Assembly: GCA_019635875.1 (NCBI GenBank)
Contig: JAHBYP010000001.1
Location: 868,001-932,000 of the forward strand
Origin: Alphaproteobacteria bacterium
GTDB lineage: Bacteria; Pseudomonadota; Alphaproteobacteria; Reyranellales; Reyranellaceae
DNA length: 64,000 bases
Reading direction: 5' to 3'
Made by a program: the position numbers and the translations under genes. Under the pieces are notes generated by a model, which saw nothing but the letters and a program-made list of their open reading frames with translations, ran no database searches and was not told the DNA's origin. This document shows positions 18,319-28,541 of this stretch, piece by piece (the first letter of the stretch is position 1; each line of letters begins with the position of its first letter).

Positions 18319-19442
18319 GCATCGGCTACGAGGTGATCGCGCGCGATGGCTGGGCGCGGTGCGGCCGACTGACGACGGCGCATGGCAGCGTCGAGACGCC
18401 CGCCTTCATGCCCGTGGGCACGGCGGCGACGGTCAAGGCGATGCTGCCCGAGTCGGTCGCCGCCACCGGCGCCCAGATCGTGCTCGGCAACACCTATCAT
18501 CTGATGCTGCGGCCCGGCGCCGAGCGCGTCGAGCGCTTGGGCGGCCTGCATCGCTTCATGAACTGGCAGGGACCGATCCTCACCGATTCGGGCGGCTTCC
18601 AGGTGATGTCGCTCAGCAAGCTGCGCGCGCTCGACGCCGAGGGCGTGACCTTCCGGTCGCATATCGACGGCTCGACGCATCGTCTGACGCCCGACATCTC
18701 GCTCGATATCCAGCGCCGGCTCGGCGCCGACCTCACCATGTCGTTCGATGAGTGCACCAGCTGGCCGGTGTCGCAGGATGAGGCGGCCAAGTCGATGCGG
18801 CTTTCCATGCGCTGGGCCGAGCGCGGCAGGCGCGTCTTCGCCGAGCGCCCCGGCCACGGCCTGTTCGGAATCGTGCAGGGCAGCGTCTATCCCGACCTGC
18901 GCCTCGAATCGGCGAAGGCGCTCACCGATATCGGCTTCGACGGCTACGCCATCGGCGGGCTGGCGGTGGGCGAAGGCCAGGCGGCGATGTTCGCCACGCT
19001 CGACGTCACCGTGCCGGCGCTGCCCGCCGAACGGCCGCGCTACCTGATGGGGGTGGGCCGGCCCGCCGACATCGTCGGCGCCGTGACGCGCGGCATCGAC
19101 ATGTTCGACTGCGTCATGCCGACGCGCGCCGGCCGCACGGCGCAGGCCTTCACCTGGCGCGGCGAGCTCAACCTGCGCAACGCGCGCCATCGCGACGATC
19201 CACGGCCGATCGTCGAGGGTTGTGCCTGTCCCGCCTGCGCGTCGTACAGCCGTGCCTATCTGCATCACCTGATCCGCAGCGACGAGATCCTCGGTGCCAT
19301 GCTGCTGACATGGCACAATCTGCACTTCTACCAGGACGTGATGCGCGGCCTGCGTACGGCGATCGAGCGGGGCGCTCTCGCCGACTGGAACGCACGCTTC
19401 GCCGAGCAGCAGGCCCTGGGCGACATCGAGGAGTTCGCATGA
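18315..19442 (+). CDS. tgt: Queuine tRNA-ribosyltransferase (tRNA-guanine transglycosylase)
   Basis: A 375-residue TGT. The active-site segment [13 protein letters not shown] is present, as is GGLAVGEGQ and the nucleophile region [15 protein letters not shown]. The zinc site reads [17 protein letters not shown] (C-x-C-x2-C ... H). It swaps guanine 34 for preQ1 in tRNAs for Asp, Asn, His and Tyr. It overlaps queA upstream and the nucleotidyltransferase gene downstream by 4 bases each, so all four genes from yhhQ are probably cotranscribed. Confidence 0.97.
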   Translation: MSIGYEVIARDGWARCGRLTTAHGSVETPAFMPVGTAATVKAMLPESVAATGAQIVLGNTYHLMLRPGAERVERLGGLHRFMNWQGPILTDSGGFQVMSLSKLRALDAEGVTFRSHIDGSTHRLTPDISLDIQRRLGADLTMSFDECTSWPVSQDEAAKSMRLSMRWAERGRRVFAERPGHGLFGIVQGSVYPDLRLESAKALTDIGFDGYAIGGLAVGEGQAAMFATLDVTVPALPAERPRYLMGVGRPADIVGAVTRGIDMFDCVMPTRAGRTAQAFTWRGELNLRNARHRDDPRPIVEGCACPACASYSRAYLHHLIRSDEILGAMLLTWHNLHFYQDVMRGLRTAIERGALADWNARFAEQQALGDIEEFA

Positions 19443-20275
19443 TCGTGGCCAACGACGAGCGGCTGCTGGCCGAGCTTACCGAGGTGCTGTCGACAGTGCC
19501 GGGCGTGCGCGCCATCGCGCTGGGCGGCTCGCGCGCCCGCGGCACGGCAACGCCGCATTCCGACTACGACATCGGCCTGTACTACGATGGCGCCGCGCCG
19601 CTCGACGTGGCGACGCTGGGCCGAATCGCGGCCGAGATCGACGATCGCGGCGCCGAGGCGACGGTGACACCGGTCGGCGGCTGGGGTCCGTGGATCGACG
19701 GCGGCGGCTGGCTGGTGATCGAGGAAATGCGCGTCGACCTGCTCTATCGCGATCTCGCGAAGGTGGCGCGGGTGATCGACGACTGCCGCGCCGGCAAGGT
19801 CGAGATCGCCTACCAGCCAGGGCATCCGCACGCCTTCGTCTCGTCGATCTACGCCGGCGAGGTGGCGCTGTGCAAGGTGCTGCACGATCCCGATGGCGCG
19901 CTGGCGGCTGAGCGGGCGCGGACCACGCCCTATCCCGAAGCGATGAAGCGCGAGCTGCGCCGTCGCTTCGAGTGGGAGGCATGCTTCTCGCTGGAGAACG
20001 CCGAGAAGTCGCGGGCGCGCGGCGACACGGTCTATATCGCGGGCTGCGCCTTCCGCTCGATCGCCTGCCTCTGCCAGAGCCTGCACGCGGCCAACGGTGT
20101 CTGGCTGCTCAACGAGAAGGGGGCCGTCGCGTCCGTCACGCGCCTGCAGCGCAAGCCCGCGTCTTTCGCCGAACAGGTGGACATGGTCCTGCGCGATGTC
20201 GTGGAAGGCTCCTACGCCTCGGGCCTCGAGCGCCTGGACGAGCTGATCGCCCAGACGCGCGCGACCGCCGCCTGA
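19439..20275 (+). CDS. Nucleotidyltransferase-domain protein
   Basis: A 278-residue protein from the ATG overlapping the tgt stop (ATGA). The N-terminal half holds the polymerase-beta-like nucleotidyltransferase signature [18 protein letters not shown], i.e. GS-x10-DxD, with the third acidic residue likely in MRVDLLY. The C-terminal half is helical and resembles the DUF4037/HEPN-like tails of aminoglycoside-nucleotidyltransferase relatives. Substrate unknown. Its place at the end of the queuosine operon may be incidental; I know of no role in that pathway. Confidence 0.8.
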   Translation: MIVANDERLLAELTEVLSTVPGVRAIALGGSRARGTATPHSDYDIGLYYDGAAPLDVATLGRIAAEIDDRGAEATVTPVGGWGPWIDGGGWLVIEEMRVDLLYRDLAKVARVIDDCRAGKVEIAYQPGHPHAFVSSIYAGEVALCKVLHDPDGALAAERARTTPYPEAMKRELRRRFEWEACFSLENAEKSRARGDTVYIAGCAFRSIACLCQSLHAANGVWLLNEKGAVASVTRLQRKPASFAEQVDMVLRDVVEGSYASGLERLDELIAQTRATAA

Positions 20276-20284
20276 CCGGCGAGT

Positions 20285-20737
20285 TCAGCGGCCGCGTGTC
20301 AGCGTCGCGGCGCGCGAGCAGCCGGCGCCGGATTCGGCAAGCGAGATCGAATTCGCCGTGGCACGGCCGTTCCAGGTCGAGTTCTGGCGGTCCCGCTCCT
20401 TCATGGAGCGCAGTCCCGCAAGCTTCAGCGCACCGTCGGTCTGCACGCGGCCGTGCAATTGCCACAGCGCCGGCGGCACCGGCAGTGCCTCGCCCTTCTT
20501 GCCGGTGATCGCCGCTCGCGGCCGCTCCGGCTCCGATGCCGTGCCGTCGACGGCGCCACCCTCGATGGTCAGCCGGATCTCGAGCGGCGCGCACGAACCC
20601 GATGCCGCCGCGGTACCCACCCAGGTGCCATCGAACGGCGTCGCCAAGATCCGGTCGGTGGGCGCGGGTGTGCGAGTCTGCGCCAGGACGGGGGCGCTGG
20701 CGGCCAACAACGCGGCCGCAAACAGGAGACGCTTCAT
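20285..20737 (-). CDS. Hypothetical secreted protein
   Basis: A 150-residue protein I do not recognise. It has a clear signal peptide (MKRLLFAAALLAASAPVLAQ, cleavage after VLA). The mature part is about 130 residues with two cysteines (SGSCAPLE and GAGCSRAAT) that could form a disulfide, and a predicted beta-rich pattern (FDGTWVGTAAA, IRLTIEGGAVDG, LHGRVQTDGALKL). The pattern resembles small periplasmic beta-sandwich proteins with a WxG start. Its start is adjacent to the mutL stop on the same strand, so it may be cotranscribed. Confidence 0.7.
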   Translation of the reverse strand: MKRLLFAAALLAASAPVLAQTRTPAPTDRILATPFDGTWVGTAAASGSCAPLEIRLTIEGGAVDGTASEPERPRAAITGKKGEALPVPPALWQLHGRVQTDGALKLAGLRSMKERDRQNSTWNGRATANSISLAESGAGCSRAATLTRGR

Positions 20738-22546
<1,809 letters not shown>

Positions 22547-22557
22547 GGCTTCACACT

Positions 22558-22710
22558 CCTTCTCCCCGCGATGGCGGGGAGAAGGTGCCCGAAGGGCGGA
22601 TGAGGGGCTTCGCGGACTGGCGACGCGCACCGTCGTCGCTGAGAGGCCGGAAGCCCCTCATCCGCCTCGCTGCGCTCGGCACCTTCTCCCCGCCTGCGCG
22701 GGGAGAAGGG
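22558..22710. repeat. Long palindromic intergenic repeat, family A, copy 1
   Basis: A roughly 150-base imperfect inverted repeat filling the mutL-pgi gap. Outer arms are CCTTCTCCCCGC / GCGGGGAGAAGG, each edge itself a small hairpin; inner arms are TGAGGGGCTT / AAGCCCCTCA. The centre (about 22610-22650) is not paired and differs from the second copy at 40225-40382. It behaves like a REP/BIME-type element that could fold into a long stem. Confidence 0.85.
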
Positions 22711-22726
22711 AAGAAGTGCGCCGCCG

Positions 22727-24028
22727 TCATCTGCGCGCGCCGAGATACTCGCGCGCCAGGACCTTGCCCTCCTCGACGGCGGGCTGGTCGAAGGCGTCGA
22801 CGTTCCACAGATCGGCGGCGACGATGGTCTCCAGCATGTAGTGCATCAGGAGCGCGCCCATGACGCGCTCGTCGAGCCTGGCAAAGCGCAGACGGCGCGT
22901 CGGCCGGCCGTTGCGCGCCAGGGTCACGGCGGTGGCCTCGGCTTCGGCCTGCAACAGATCGCCCAGCGAATGCTCGCCGAGATAGTCGAGCGAAGCGTCG
23001 CCGCCCAGCGCCGCCTTCGGCACCTTGCGGCCTTCGCCGGCGGAGTCGCGCATCAGCACGGTGAACATCTTGTCGGCCGGCCCGCCGAGATAGAGCTGCA
23101 GCTGGCTGTGCTGGTCGACCGTGCCCATGGCGCGCACCGGCGTGGTGCCGACGCCCTGCTTGCCCAGGCTCTCGGCCCACAGCTGGCGGTACCACAGGCC
23201 GAAATAGGCCAGGCGGTCGACATAGGGCATCAGCACCGTGGTGTGGATGCCGCGCTCGCGCCACAGGCCGACCGAAGCGGCCGCGCCCGCGGCGGCGGCG
23301 CTGTCCTCGGGCGCATTGGCCTTCAGCGCCTGGTCGAGCACGCTGGCGGCGCCCTCGCGGATCGCCGCGACATCGAGGCCCGCGGCCATCGCCGGCAGCA
23401 GGCCGACCAGCGACAGCACGGAATAGCGACCGCCGACCTTGGGGTCGTGCTCGAGGATCGGGCAGCCGATGCGCGTGGCGATACGGCGCAGGGCGTTGTC
23501 GGTGTTCTCGGTGATGGCGATCAGATGGTCGGCGACCTTCGCCTTGCCGAGCTTCGCCTCGAGCGCCTCGAGTGCGACGAAAAGCTGCATCAGCGGCTCG
23601 GCGGTTCCGCCCGACTTGGAGATGGCGATGAAGGTGGTCTTGGTCAGATCGAGCCGGGTCAGCAATTCGCCGAACGTGTCCGGATCGATGTTGTCCATGA
23701 ACCACAGCTTGGGACCGCCGCGCGCCGGACCGAAGCCGATATCGGTCATGGCCGCGAGCGTCTGTCCGCCGAGGCTGGAGCCGCCTATGCCGAGGATCAC
23801 CGCGTGCTCGAACTGGCGCAGATGCGCGGCGTGCGGCTTGAGCGCCGCCAGGTCGTCGCGCGCCGCCGGCAGGCGCAGGAGGGGCAGCGACCCGTCGGCG
23901 TGCCGTCGGCGCAGCTTTTCCAAGGCCGGCACTGCGCGCTCCAGCTCCGCGGCATAGGCCGCGCGCGTGAGGCCGCGATCGCCGACGCGGTCGGCGAACA
24001 GATCGTCGAGTTCCTGGCGGTAGTGCAT
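22727..24028 (-). CDS. pgi: Glucose-6-phosphate isomerase
   Basis: About 433 residues from the ATG giving MHYRQELDDLFADRV; a longer upstream frame lacks homology-like sequence. This is the short bacterial PGI form (E. coli is about 550). The sugar-phosphate-binding SIS motifs are present: ILGIGGSSLGGQTL and ISKSGGTAEPLMQ. The C-terminal lysine/His region (GTVDQHSQLQLYLGG) supplies catalytic residues. It interconverts glucose-6-phosphate and fructose-6-phosphate. Confidence 0.92.
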   Translation of the reverse strand: MHYRQELDDLFADRVGDRGLTRAAYAAELERAVPALEKLRRRHADGSLPLLRLPAARDDLAALKPHAAHLRQFEHAVILGIGGSSLGGQTLAAMTDIGFGPARGGPKLWFMDNIDPDTFGELLTRLDLTKTTFIAISKSGGTAEPLMQLFVALEALEAKLGKAKVADHLIAITENTDNALRRIATRIGCPILEHDPKVGGRYSVLSLVGLLPAMAAGLDVAAIREGAASVLDQALKANAPEDSAAAAGAAASVGLWRERGIHTTVLMPYVDRLAYFGLWYRQLWAESLGKQGVGTTPVRAMGTVDQHSQLQLYLGGPADKMFTVLMRDSAGEGRKVPKAALGGDASLDYLGEHSLGDLLQAEAEATAVTLARNGRPTRRLRFARLDERVMGALLMHYMLETIVAADLWNVDAFDQPAVEEGKVLAREYLGARR

Positions 24029-24131
24029 CGGGGGGCTGCTTCCGTTTTGCGCAGAGTAGAGCAGGCGCCGGGCGGGAGGAAGGCCCGGCGGCCCGCTCTG
24101 TGCCTGTGGATTGCGACACAAGCGCGGCGCT

Positions 24132-24755
24132 TCAGGATGCCTGCAGGCTCACACCCGCGTCGCGCATGGCCTTTTGCTGCAGGGCGCGGCTGCCGTCGAG
24201 ATCGATGGCGGCGCAGGCGGTCTCGACCACCGCGGTGGCGAAGCCGAGCCGCGCCGCGTCGAGCGCCGAATAGGCCACGCAAAAGTCATAGGCCAGACCG
24301 CAGAGCAGCACACGGTCCACGCCGCGGCTGCGCAGCCAGCCGTCGAGGCCGGTGGTCGTGCGCCGATCGTTCTCGAAGAAGGCGGAATAGGAATCGACGG
24401 CCGCACGCATGCCCTTGCGCACGATCAGCGCCGCCGGCGTCGCCTCGAGCGAGGCATGGAATTCGGCGCCCGGCGTGCCCTGCACGCAGTGGTCGGGCCA
24501 CAGCGTCTGCGCGCCATACGCCATTTCGACGCTCTCGAACGGCTGGCGGCCGGCATGCGAGGAAGCGAAGGAGCCGTGTCCCCGGGGATGCCAATCCTGC
24601 GTCAGCACCACGAGGTCCGACATCGCAATCAGCCGGTTCACGGCGGGAATGATCGTGTCGCCCCGCGGCACGGCGAGCGCGCCGCCCGGACAGAAATCGT
24701 TCTGCACGTCGATCACGATCAGCGCCGACCCGGGCGCGGTCCATTTGCTGTCCAT
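24132..24755 (-). CDS. pncA: Nicotinamidase / pyrazinamidase (isochorismatase-like hydrolase)
   Basis: A 207-residue cysteine hydrolase starting MDSKWTAPGSALIVIDVQNDF. The catalytic triad is visible: D16, K114 (IVRKG) and C159 (GLAYDFCVAYSA). Metal-binding residues are in LTQDWHPRGHGSFA, and PGGALAV is characteristic of nicotinamidases. It hydrolyses nicotinamide to nicotinate for NAD salvage. It is divergent from the alpha/beta hydrolase gene, with 27 bases between starts. Confidence 0.92.
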   Translation of the reverse strand: MDSKWTAPGSALIVIDVQNDFCPGGALAVPRGDTIIPAVNRLIAMSDLVVLTQDWHPRGHGSFASSHAGRQPFESVEMAYGAQTLWPDHCVQGTPGAEFHASLEATPAALIVRKGMRAAVDSYSAFFENDRRTTTGLDGWLRSRGVDRVLLCGLAYDFCVAYSALDAARLGFATAVVETACAAIDLDGSRALQQKAMRDAGVSLQAS

Positions 24756-24782
24756 GCTAGAAGACACCCGAAGAGGAACGCC

Positions 24783-25580
24783 ATGAGGATAGCACGCGGG
24801 CTGGCCGATACCTTCGCCGGCCAGATCCATTATCGCACCGCCGGCAGCGGTCCGGCGATCGTGCTCACCCACATCAACCAGCAGAGCTCGGCGGTGATGG
24901 TCGAGCTGATCGCCGCGCTGGCGCCGAGATTCCGCGTCGTCGCCATCGACTATCCCAGCCACGGCATGTCCGACCACATCGACTGGCAACCGGCGATCGA
25001 GGACTACGCCCGTGCCGCGCTCGAGGTGATGGACGGGCTCGGCATCGAGCGCTTCCACGCCATGGGCGAGGCGGTGGGCGCCGCGACCTCTCTGGCGCTG
25101 GCCGCCCATCATGCGGCGCGTATCGACAGGGTGGTCCTGGTGAACACGCCGTTCTTCACCGACGCCGCCAACGCGCGGAACGACATCGCCGACATCCAGC
25201 GCGTGCGTCCGACCGACCCGACCGGCTTTCCCGCGCCGCGCAGCATCGACTACCTGCTGGCCAATGATCCCGAGCACGCGCCGGTCGCGCCGACCCAGGA
25301 CTGGATGGATCGGATCAACGTCGCGCAGTTCCAGATCGGCCGCGACCGCTGGCAGGCGATGGGCGCGCTTTCCAGGTTCGACACGCTGGGCACGGCGGCG
25401 CGGGTGAAGCAGCCTACGCTGATGCTCTACGGCGAGCGATTCATCTACGGCCGGCACCGCGCCGTGGTGAGCGCCAGGCTCGCCGACGTGCGGGTCGAGA
25501 TCATCCCCAATGGCCGCTTCTGCATGACATGGGAGCGTGCGACGGATGTCGCCGCGGCGGCGACGCGCTTCCTGGAGTAG
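24783..25580 (+). CDS. Alpha/beta hydrolase-fold protein lacking the catalytic triad
   Basis: A 265-residue protein with a clear alpha/beta-hydrolase backbone (GPAIVLTHINQ, RVVAIDYPSHGMSD, FHAMGEAVGAAT, PTLMLYGERF, VEIIPNGRFCMTWE). Aligned by eye to the family, the nucleophile elbow G-x-S-x-G reads GEAVG, so serine is alanine (A97). The acid position after YGE is phenylalanine (F220) instead of aspartate, and the histidine of the usual GHF is arginine (R245). The oxyanion HG turn is also changed. It therefore cannot be an ordinary hydrolase; a binding or noncanonical role is possible. It is followed 3 bases later by a hotdog-fold gene. Confidence 0.85.
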   Translation: MRIARGLADTFAGQIHYRTAGSGPAIVLTHINQQSSAVMVELIAALAPRFRVVAIDYPSHGMSDHIDWQPAIEDYARAALEVMDGLGIERFHAMGEAVGAATSLALAAHHAARIDRVVLVNTPFFTDAANARNDIADIQRVRPTDPTGFPAPRSIDYLLANDPEHAPVAPTQDWMDRINVAQFQIGRDRWQAMGALSRFDTLGTAARVKQPTLMLYGERFIYGRHRAVVSARLADVRVEIIPNGRFCMTWERATDVAAAATRFLE

Positions 25581-25583
25581 GAC

Positions 25584-26372
25584 ATGAGCGAGTTCATCGA
25601 GCCCTATGCCGGGCTGACCTACGTCGATCGCGCGATGAGGGTCGAATCCGCCGTCGAGCATCGCGCGCTCGCGACCTGTGGTATCGACCCGGCCGTCTAT
25701 GGCGCGACGGTCGACCCCACGACCTTCATCTCGCGCGCCATCGCCGAGGGCGTGCGCAACGGCGTGCATGCCAACGGCACGGTCAACATGGCGCAGCGCC
25801 TGGTGCAGCGCGCGCCCCTGCGCCTCGACGAGCCGCTCACCGTCAGCGGCCGTATCCTCGACGTCAGCCCGGTGCCGCGCGGCAAGGTGGCGATCAGCGA
25901 GACGTGGTTCACGGCCGGGGACGGGACGCGCGCGGTGATGGCCGGACGCCGCTCGCTCAGACCCGACCCGGACAAGGCGGGGGTGCGCGGCGCGGGCGAG
26001 GTGGCGGCGCCGGTGGTCGACGATGTCGGCGCGCTGAAGACGTTGCGCGACGTGACGCTCACGCCCGACATGGTGAAGGGCTACGATTCCGAGGCGATCA
26101 ATCCGATCCATTCGGTGCCCGAGGCGGCGATCAGGGCCGGCTTCCGCGCGCCGATCATCGGCGGCGGCATGGGCGTGCGCTATCTCATGGCCGAGATCTG
26201 GCGGCGTCTCGCGCCACGCGCGCTCGACATCGAGATCCATTTCCGCCGGCCGATCTTCTGGGACGATACCGTGACCATCCGCGTCGAGGAGAAGGCCGGC
26301 GCGTGGACCGCGATCTGCCTGGCCAAGGGCGAGAAGGTCGCGACCGAGGCGCGCATCAATTCAGTGTCTTGA
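25584..26372 (+). CDS. MaoC/hotdog-fold protein, putative double hotdog
   Basis: A 262-residue protein that I assign to the MaoC-like hotdog superfamily. Its C-terminal half carries NPIHSVPEAAIRAGFRAPIIGGG, close to the (R)-hydratase motif D-x4-H-x8-A although the aspartate is asparagine-like here. The N-terminal half looks like a second, noncatalytic hotdog (THEN LRLDEPLTVSGRILD). Double hotdogs of this kind act on acyl thioesters or similar ligands. It lies 3 bases after the catalytically degenerate alpha/beta hydrolase, so they are probably cotranslated. Confidence 0.7.
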   Translation: MSEFIEPYAGLTYVDRAMRVESAVEHRALATCGIDPAVYGATVDPTTFISRAIAEGVRNGVHANGTVNMAQRLVQRAPLRLDEPLTVSGRILDVSPVPRGKVAISETWFTAGDGTRAVMAGRRSLRPDPDKAGVRGAGEVAAPVVDDVGALKTLRDVTLTPDMVKGYDSEAINPIHSVPEAAIRAGFRAPIIGGGMGVRYLMAEIWRRLAPRALDIEIHFRRPIFWDDTVTIRVEEKAGAWTAICLAKGEKVATEARINSVS

Positions 26373-26375
26373 TTG

Positions 26376-26432
26376 GGAGCGCCGGCGTCCCGCCGGCATC
26401 TTCAGGAGCCGGCGGGTTGCCGGCGGTCCCGG
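26376..26432. repeat. Short GC palindromic repeat, family C, copy 1
   Basis: Contains GCGCCGGCGTCCCGCCGGC followed by a second related GCCGGCGGGTTGCCGGC element. The former recurs at 44891-44910. It spans the 3' end of the tadA gene, so the last codons of TadA (residues around DRRQPAGS) derive from it. Confidence 0.65.
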
Positions 26433-26863
26433 AAGAAGGAACGCAGGAGTTGAGCGGCTTCGCGTTCGCCGATGCCGGAATAGACCTCCGGCCGGTGATG
26501 GCAGCTCGCCTGGGCGAAGATGCGCGCGCCGTTGTCGACGCCGCCGCCCTTGGGATCGGACGCGCCATAGTAGAGCCTGCGGATGCGCGCGAAGCTGATC
26601 GCCTGGGCGCACATCGGGCAGGGCTCGAGCGTGACATGCAGATCGCAGTCGACGAGACGCGGCACGCCGAGCTTGGCGGCGGCGGCGCGGATCGCCAGCA
26701 GCTCGGCATGGGCGGTGGGATCGCGCAGCTCCTCCGTGCGGTTGCCTTCGGCGGCCAGCACGGTGCCGTCCGACGCGACGATCACCGCGCCGATCGGCAC
26801 CTCCTGGCGCGCGCCGGCCAGCCGCGCCTGCTCGAGCGCGAGATCCATCGGCGAGGTCTTCAT
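26402..26863 (-). CDS. tadA: tRNA-specific adenosine deaminase (nucleoside deaminase)
   Basis: About 153 residues from the ATG at 26863 (MKTSPMDLALEQARLAG). Zinc-site residues are H52 and E54 in TAHAELLA and the pair C82/C85 in PCPMCAQA. It converts adenosine 34 to inosine in tRNA-Arg(ACG). The last eight or so residues come from a palindromic repeat and are not expected to matter. It is the last gene of a tight minus-strand operon (rluB, rsmD, phosphatase, queF, tadA). Confidence 0.9.
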   Translation of the reverse strand: MKTSPMDLALEQARLAGARQEVPIGAVIVASDGTVLAAEGNRTEELRDPTAHAELLAIRAAAAKLGVPRLVDCDLHVTLEPCPMCAQAISFARIRRLYYGASDPKGGGVDNGARIFAQASCHHRPEVYSGIGEREAAQLLRSFFRDRRQPAGS

Positions 26864-26868
26864 GATCG

Positions 26869-27333
26869 TCAGCCGCGGCCGCGATAGGGCGGCACGCCCT
26901 GGTCGGGCAGCCACAGGCCGGATGGCGGGCGGCCGGTCTGCCAGAACACGTCGATCGGCATGCCGCCGCGCGGGTACCAGTAGCCGCCGATGCGCAGCCA
27001 GCGCGGTGCCATCGCCGCCTTCAGCCGCTTGCCGATCATCACCGTGCAGTCCTCGTGGAACGCGCCGTGGTTGCGGAAGGCGCCGAGGAAGAGCTTCAGC
27101 GACTTGCTCTCGACCAGCCGCGCGCGCGGCACGTAATCGATCACCAGATGGGCAAAGTCGGGCTGGCCGGTCATCGGGCAGAGCGAGGTGAATTCCGGCG
27201 CGGTGAAGCGCACGAGATAGATCTCGCGCGGATGCGGGTTGGGCACGATCTCGAGATGCGCCTCCTCGGGCGAGGCCGGCAGCGCTGTCTCGCGGCCGAG
27301 CTGCGTGAGATGCGCGTATTTGCCCTTGGCCAT
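26869..27333 (-). CDS. queF: NADPH-dependent 7-cyano-7-deazaguanine reductase
   Basis: A 154-residue type I (short) QueF. The catalytic cysteine C52 and aspartate D59 sit in [14 protein letters not shown], and the QueF signature [16 protein letters not shown] is present, with FHEDC and the NADPH region after it. It reduces the nitrile preQ0 to the amine preQ1, the substrate of Tgt. It lies 5 bases from tadA and 9 bases from the phosphatase gene, in a different operon from yhhQ-queA-tgt. Confidence 0.96.
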   Translation of the reverse strand: MAKGKYAHLTQLGRETALPASPEEAHLEIVPNPHPREIYLVRFTAPEFTSLCPMTGQPDFAHLVIDYVPRARLVESKSLKLFLGAFRNHGAFHEDCTVMIGKRLKAAMAPRWLRIGGYWYPRGGMPIDVFWQTGRPPSGLWLPDQGVPPYRGRG

Positions 27334-27342
27334 GGCGCCAGC

Positions 27343-27957
27343 CTAGCCGGCGGCGTCGATGCGCGCCACGCCACCGGCCTGCAGGCGGTAGAAGGCGTCC
27401 TGCGGCTCGTCGAGCAGGACGATGTCCTCGCCCGGCAACGCCATGTAGAGACCGCGCAGGACGCGACCCACCGCGCCGTGGCTGAACAGCGCCACCGGCC
27501 GGTCCGCCGCCTGCGCCAGCACGGCGTCGAGGAACGGCCGCACGCGCAGGGCGGCGGCCTGGTAGCTCTCGCCGCCGGGCGGTGCGTGGCCCCACTTGGC
27601 GCGCTCGCGCTCGGCCATGGCGCCGGGCGCGCGCTGGTCGATCTCGGCGCGCGTCATGCCGTCCCACTCGCCCCAGGTGATCTCGCGCAGCGTGTCGTCG
27701 AAACGGCAGCCCGCGACGTCGAGGCCGGCCGTCTCGGCCGCGAGGCTCAAGGTCTCGCGCACGCGCCCGAGCGGGCTGGCGAAGACCAGCATGTCACGGC
27801 AGGCGGCGCCGGCGATCGCCTTGAGCGCCACCCCCATCGCCCGCGCCTGCTCGCGCCCGCGCGCGGTCAGAGGCGAGTCGAGCCGCCCCTGGATGCGGCC
27901 GGTGGCGTTCCACTCGGTCTCGCCGTGGCGGAAGAGGAAGACGGGATGGGCGTTCAC
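27343..27957 (-). CDS. Histidine phosphatase family protein
   Basis: A 204-residue phosphoglycerate-mutase-like phosphatase. The signature FLFRHGETEWNATGRIQG supplies the phospho-accepting histidine (H11); the second histidine lies in VALFSHGAVGR and the acid in TWGEWDGMT. The substrate could be phosphoglycerate, a phosphosugar or another metabolite. It overlaps rsmD by 4 bases on its upstream side. Confidence 0.9.
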   Translation of the reverse strand: MNAHPVFLFRHGETEWNATGRIQGRLDSPLTARGREQARAMGVALKAIAGAACRDMLVFASPLGRVRETLSLAAETAGLDVAGCRFDDTLREITWGEWDGMTRAEIDQRAPGAMAERERAKWGHAPPGGESYQAAALRVRPFLDAVLAQAADRPVALFSHGAVGRVLRGLYMALPGEDIVLLDEPQDAFYRLQAGGVARIDAAG

Positions 27958-28541
27958 GCGGCCGCTCCGTAGCGGAAGAACAGCAGCTTGGCCTTGCCGT
28001 AGCGACGCTCGTCGAGCGGCGTGAAGCCCTCGGGCGCGACCGCGTCCTCGTTATACGCCACCTCGAGGCTGCAGATCGCCCCCGGCGCCAGCCAGCCGGC
28101 GCGCGCCAGCGCCGCCAGGGCTTTCGGACCGACGCCGGAATAATAGGGCGGGTCGAGGAAGGCGAGTTCGCAGGCGGCCGAGGGCGGCGCGGTCGGCGGC
28201 TGCGTGGCGTCGGCGCGCATCACCCTGACGTTTCCGGCTTCCTTCAGGGTGCGCGCGTTGTCGCCGACGGCGCGCACCGCCTCGGGAGCCCTGTCCATGA
28301 AGCTGGCATGCTCGGCGCCGCGCGACAGCGCTTCGAGCCCGAGGATGCCGGCGCCGGCGAAGGCGTCGAGCACGCGCGCCCCGGGCAGCGGCGAGGCGCC
28401 GCCATCGCCCCAGCCGGCATGCAGCAGGATATTGAACAGCGCCTCGCGGGCGCGCGACGCGGTGGGCCGCACGTCGCGGCCTTCGGGCACGCTGAGCGGC
28501 CGGCCGCGATGGCGGCCGCCGGCGATGCGTGGCGCGGTCAT
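27954..28541 (-). CDS. rsmD: 16S rRNA (guanine(966)-N(2))-methyltransferase
   Basis: A 195-residue Rossmann methyltransferase. It begins MTAPRIAGGRHRGRPLSVPEG, with RPTASRAREALFNIL, the SAM-binding VLDAFAGAGILGLEALSRG and the catalytic LDPPYY (DPPY type). It methylates G966 of 16S rRNA. Both ends overlap neighbours by 4 bases, so it is coupled to rluB and the phosphatase. Confidence 0.95.
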   Translation of the reverse strand: MTAPRIAGGRHRGRPLSVPEGRDVRPTASRAREALFNILLHAGWGDGGASPLPGARVLDAFAGAGILGLEALSRGAEHASFMDRAPEAVRAVGDNARTLKEAGNVRVMRADATQPPTAPPSAACELAFLDPPYYSGVGPKALAALARAGWLAPGAICSLEVAYNEDAVAPEGFTPLDERRYGKAKLLFFRYGAAA

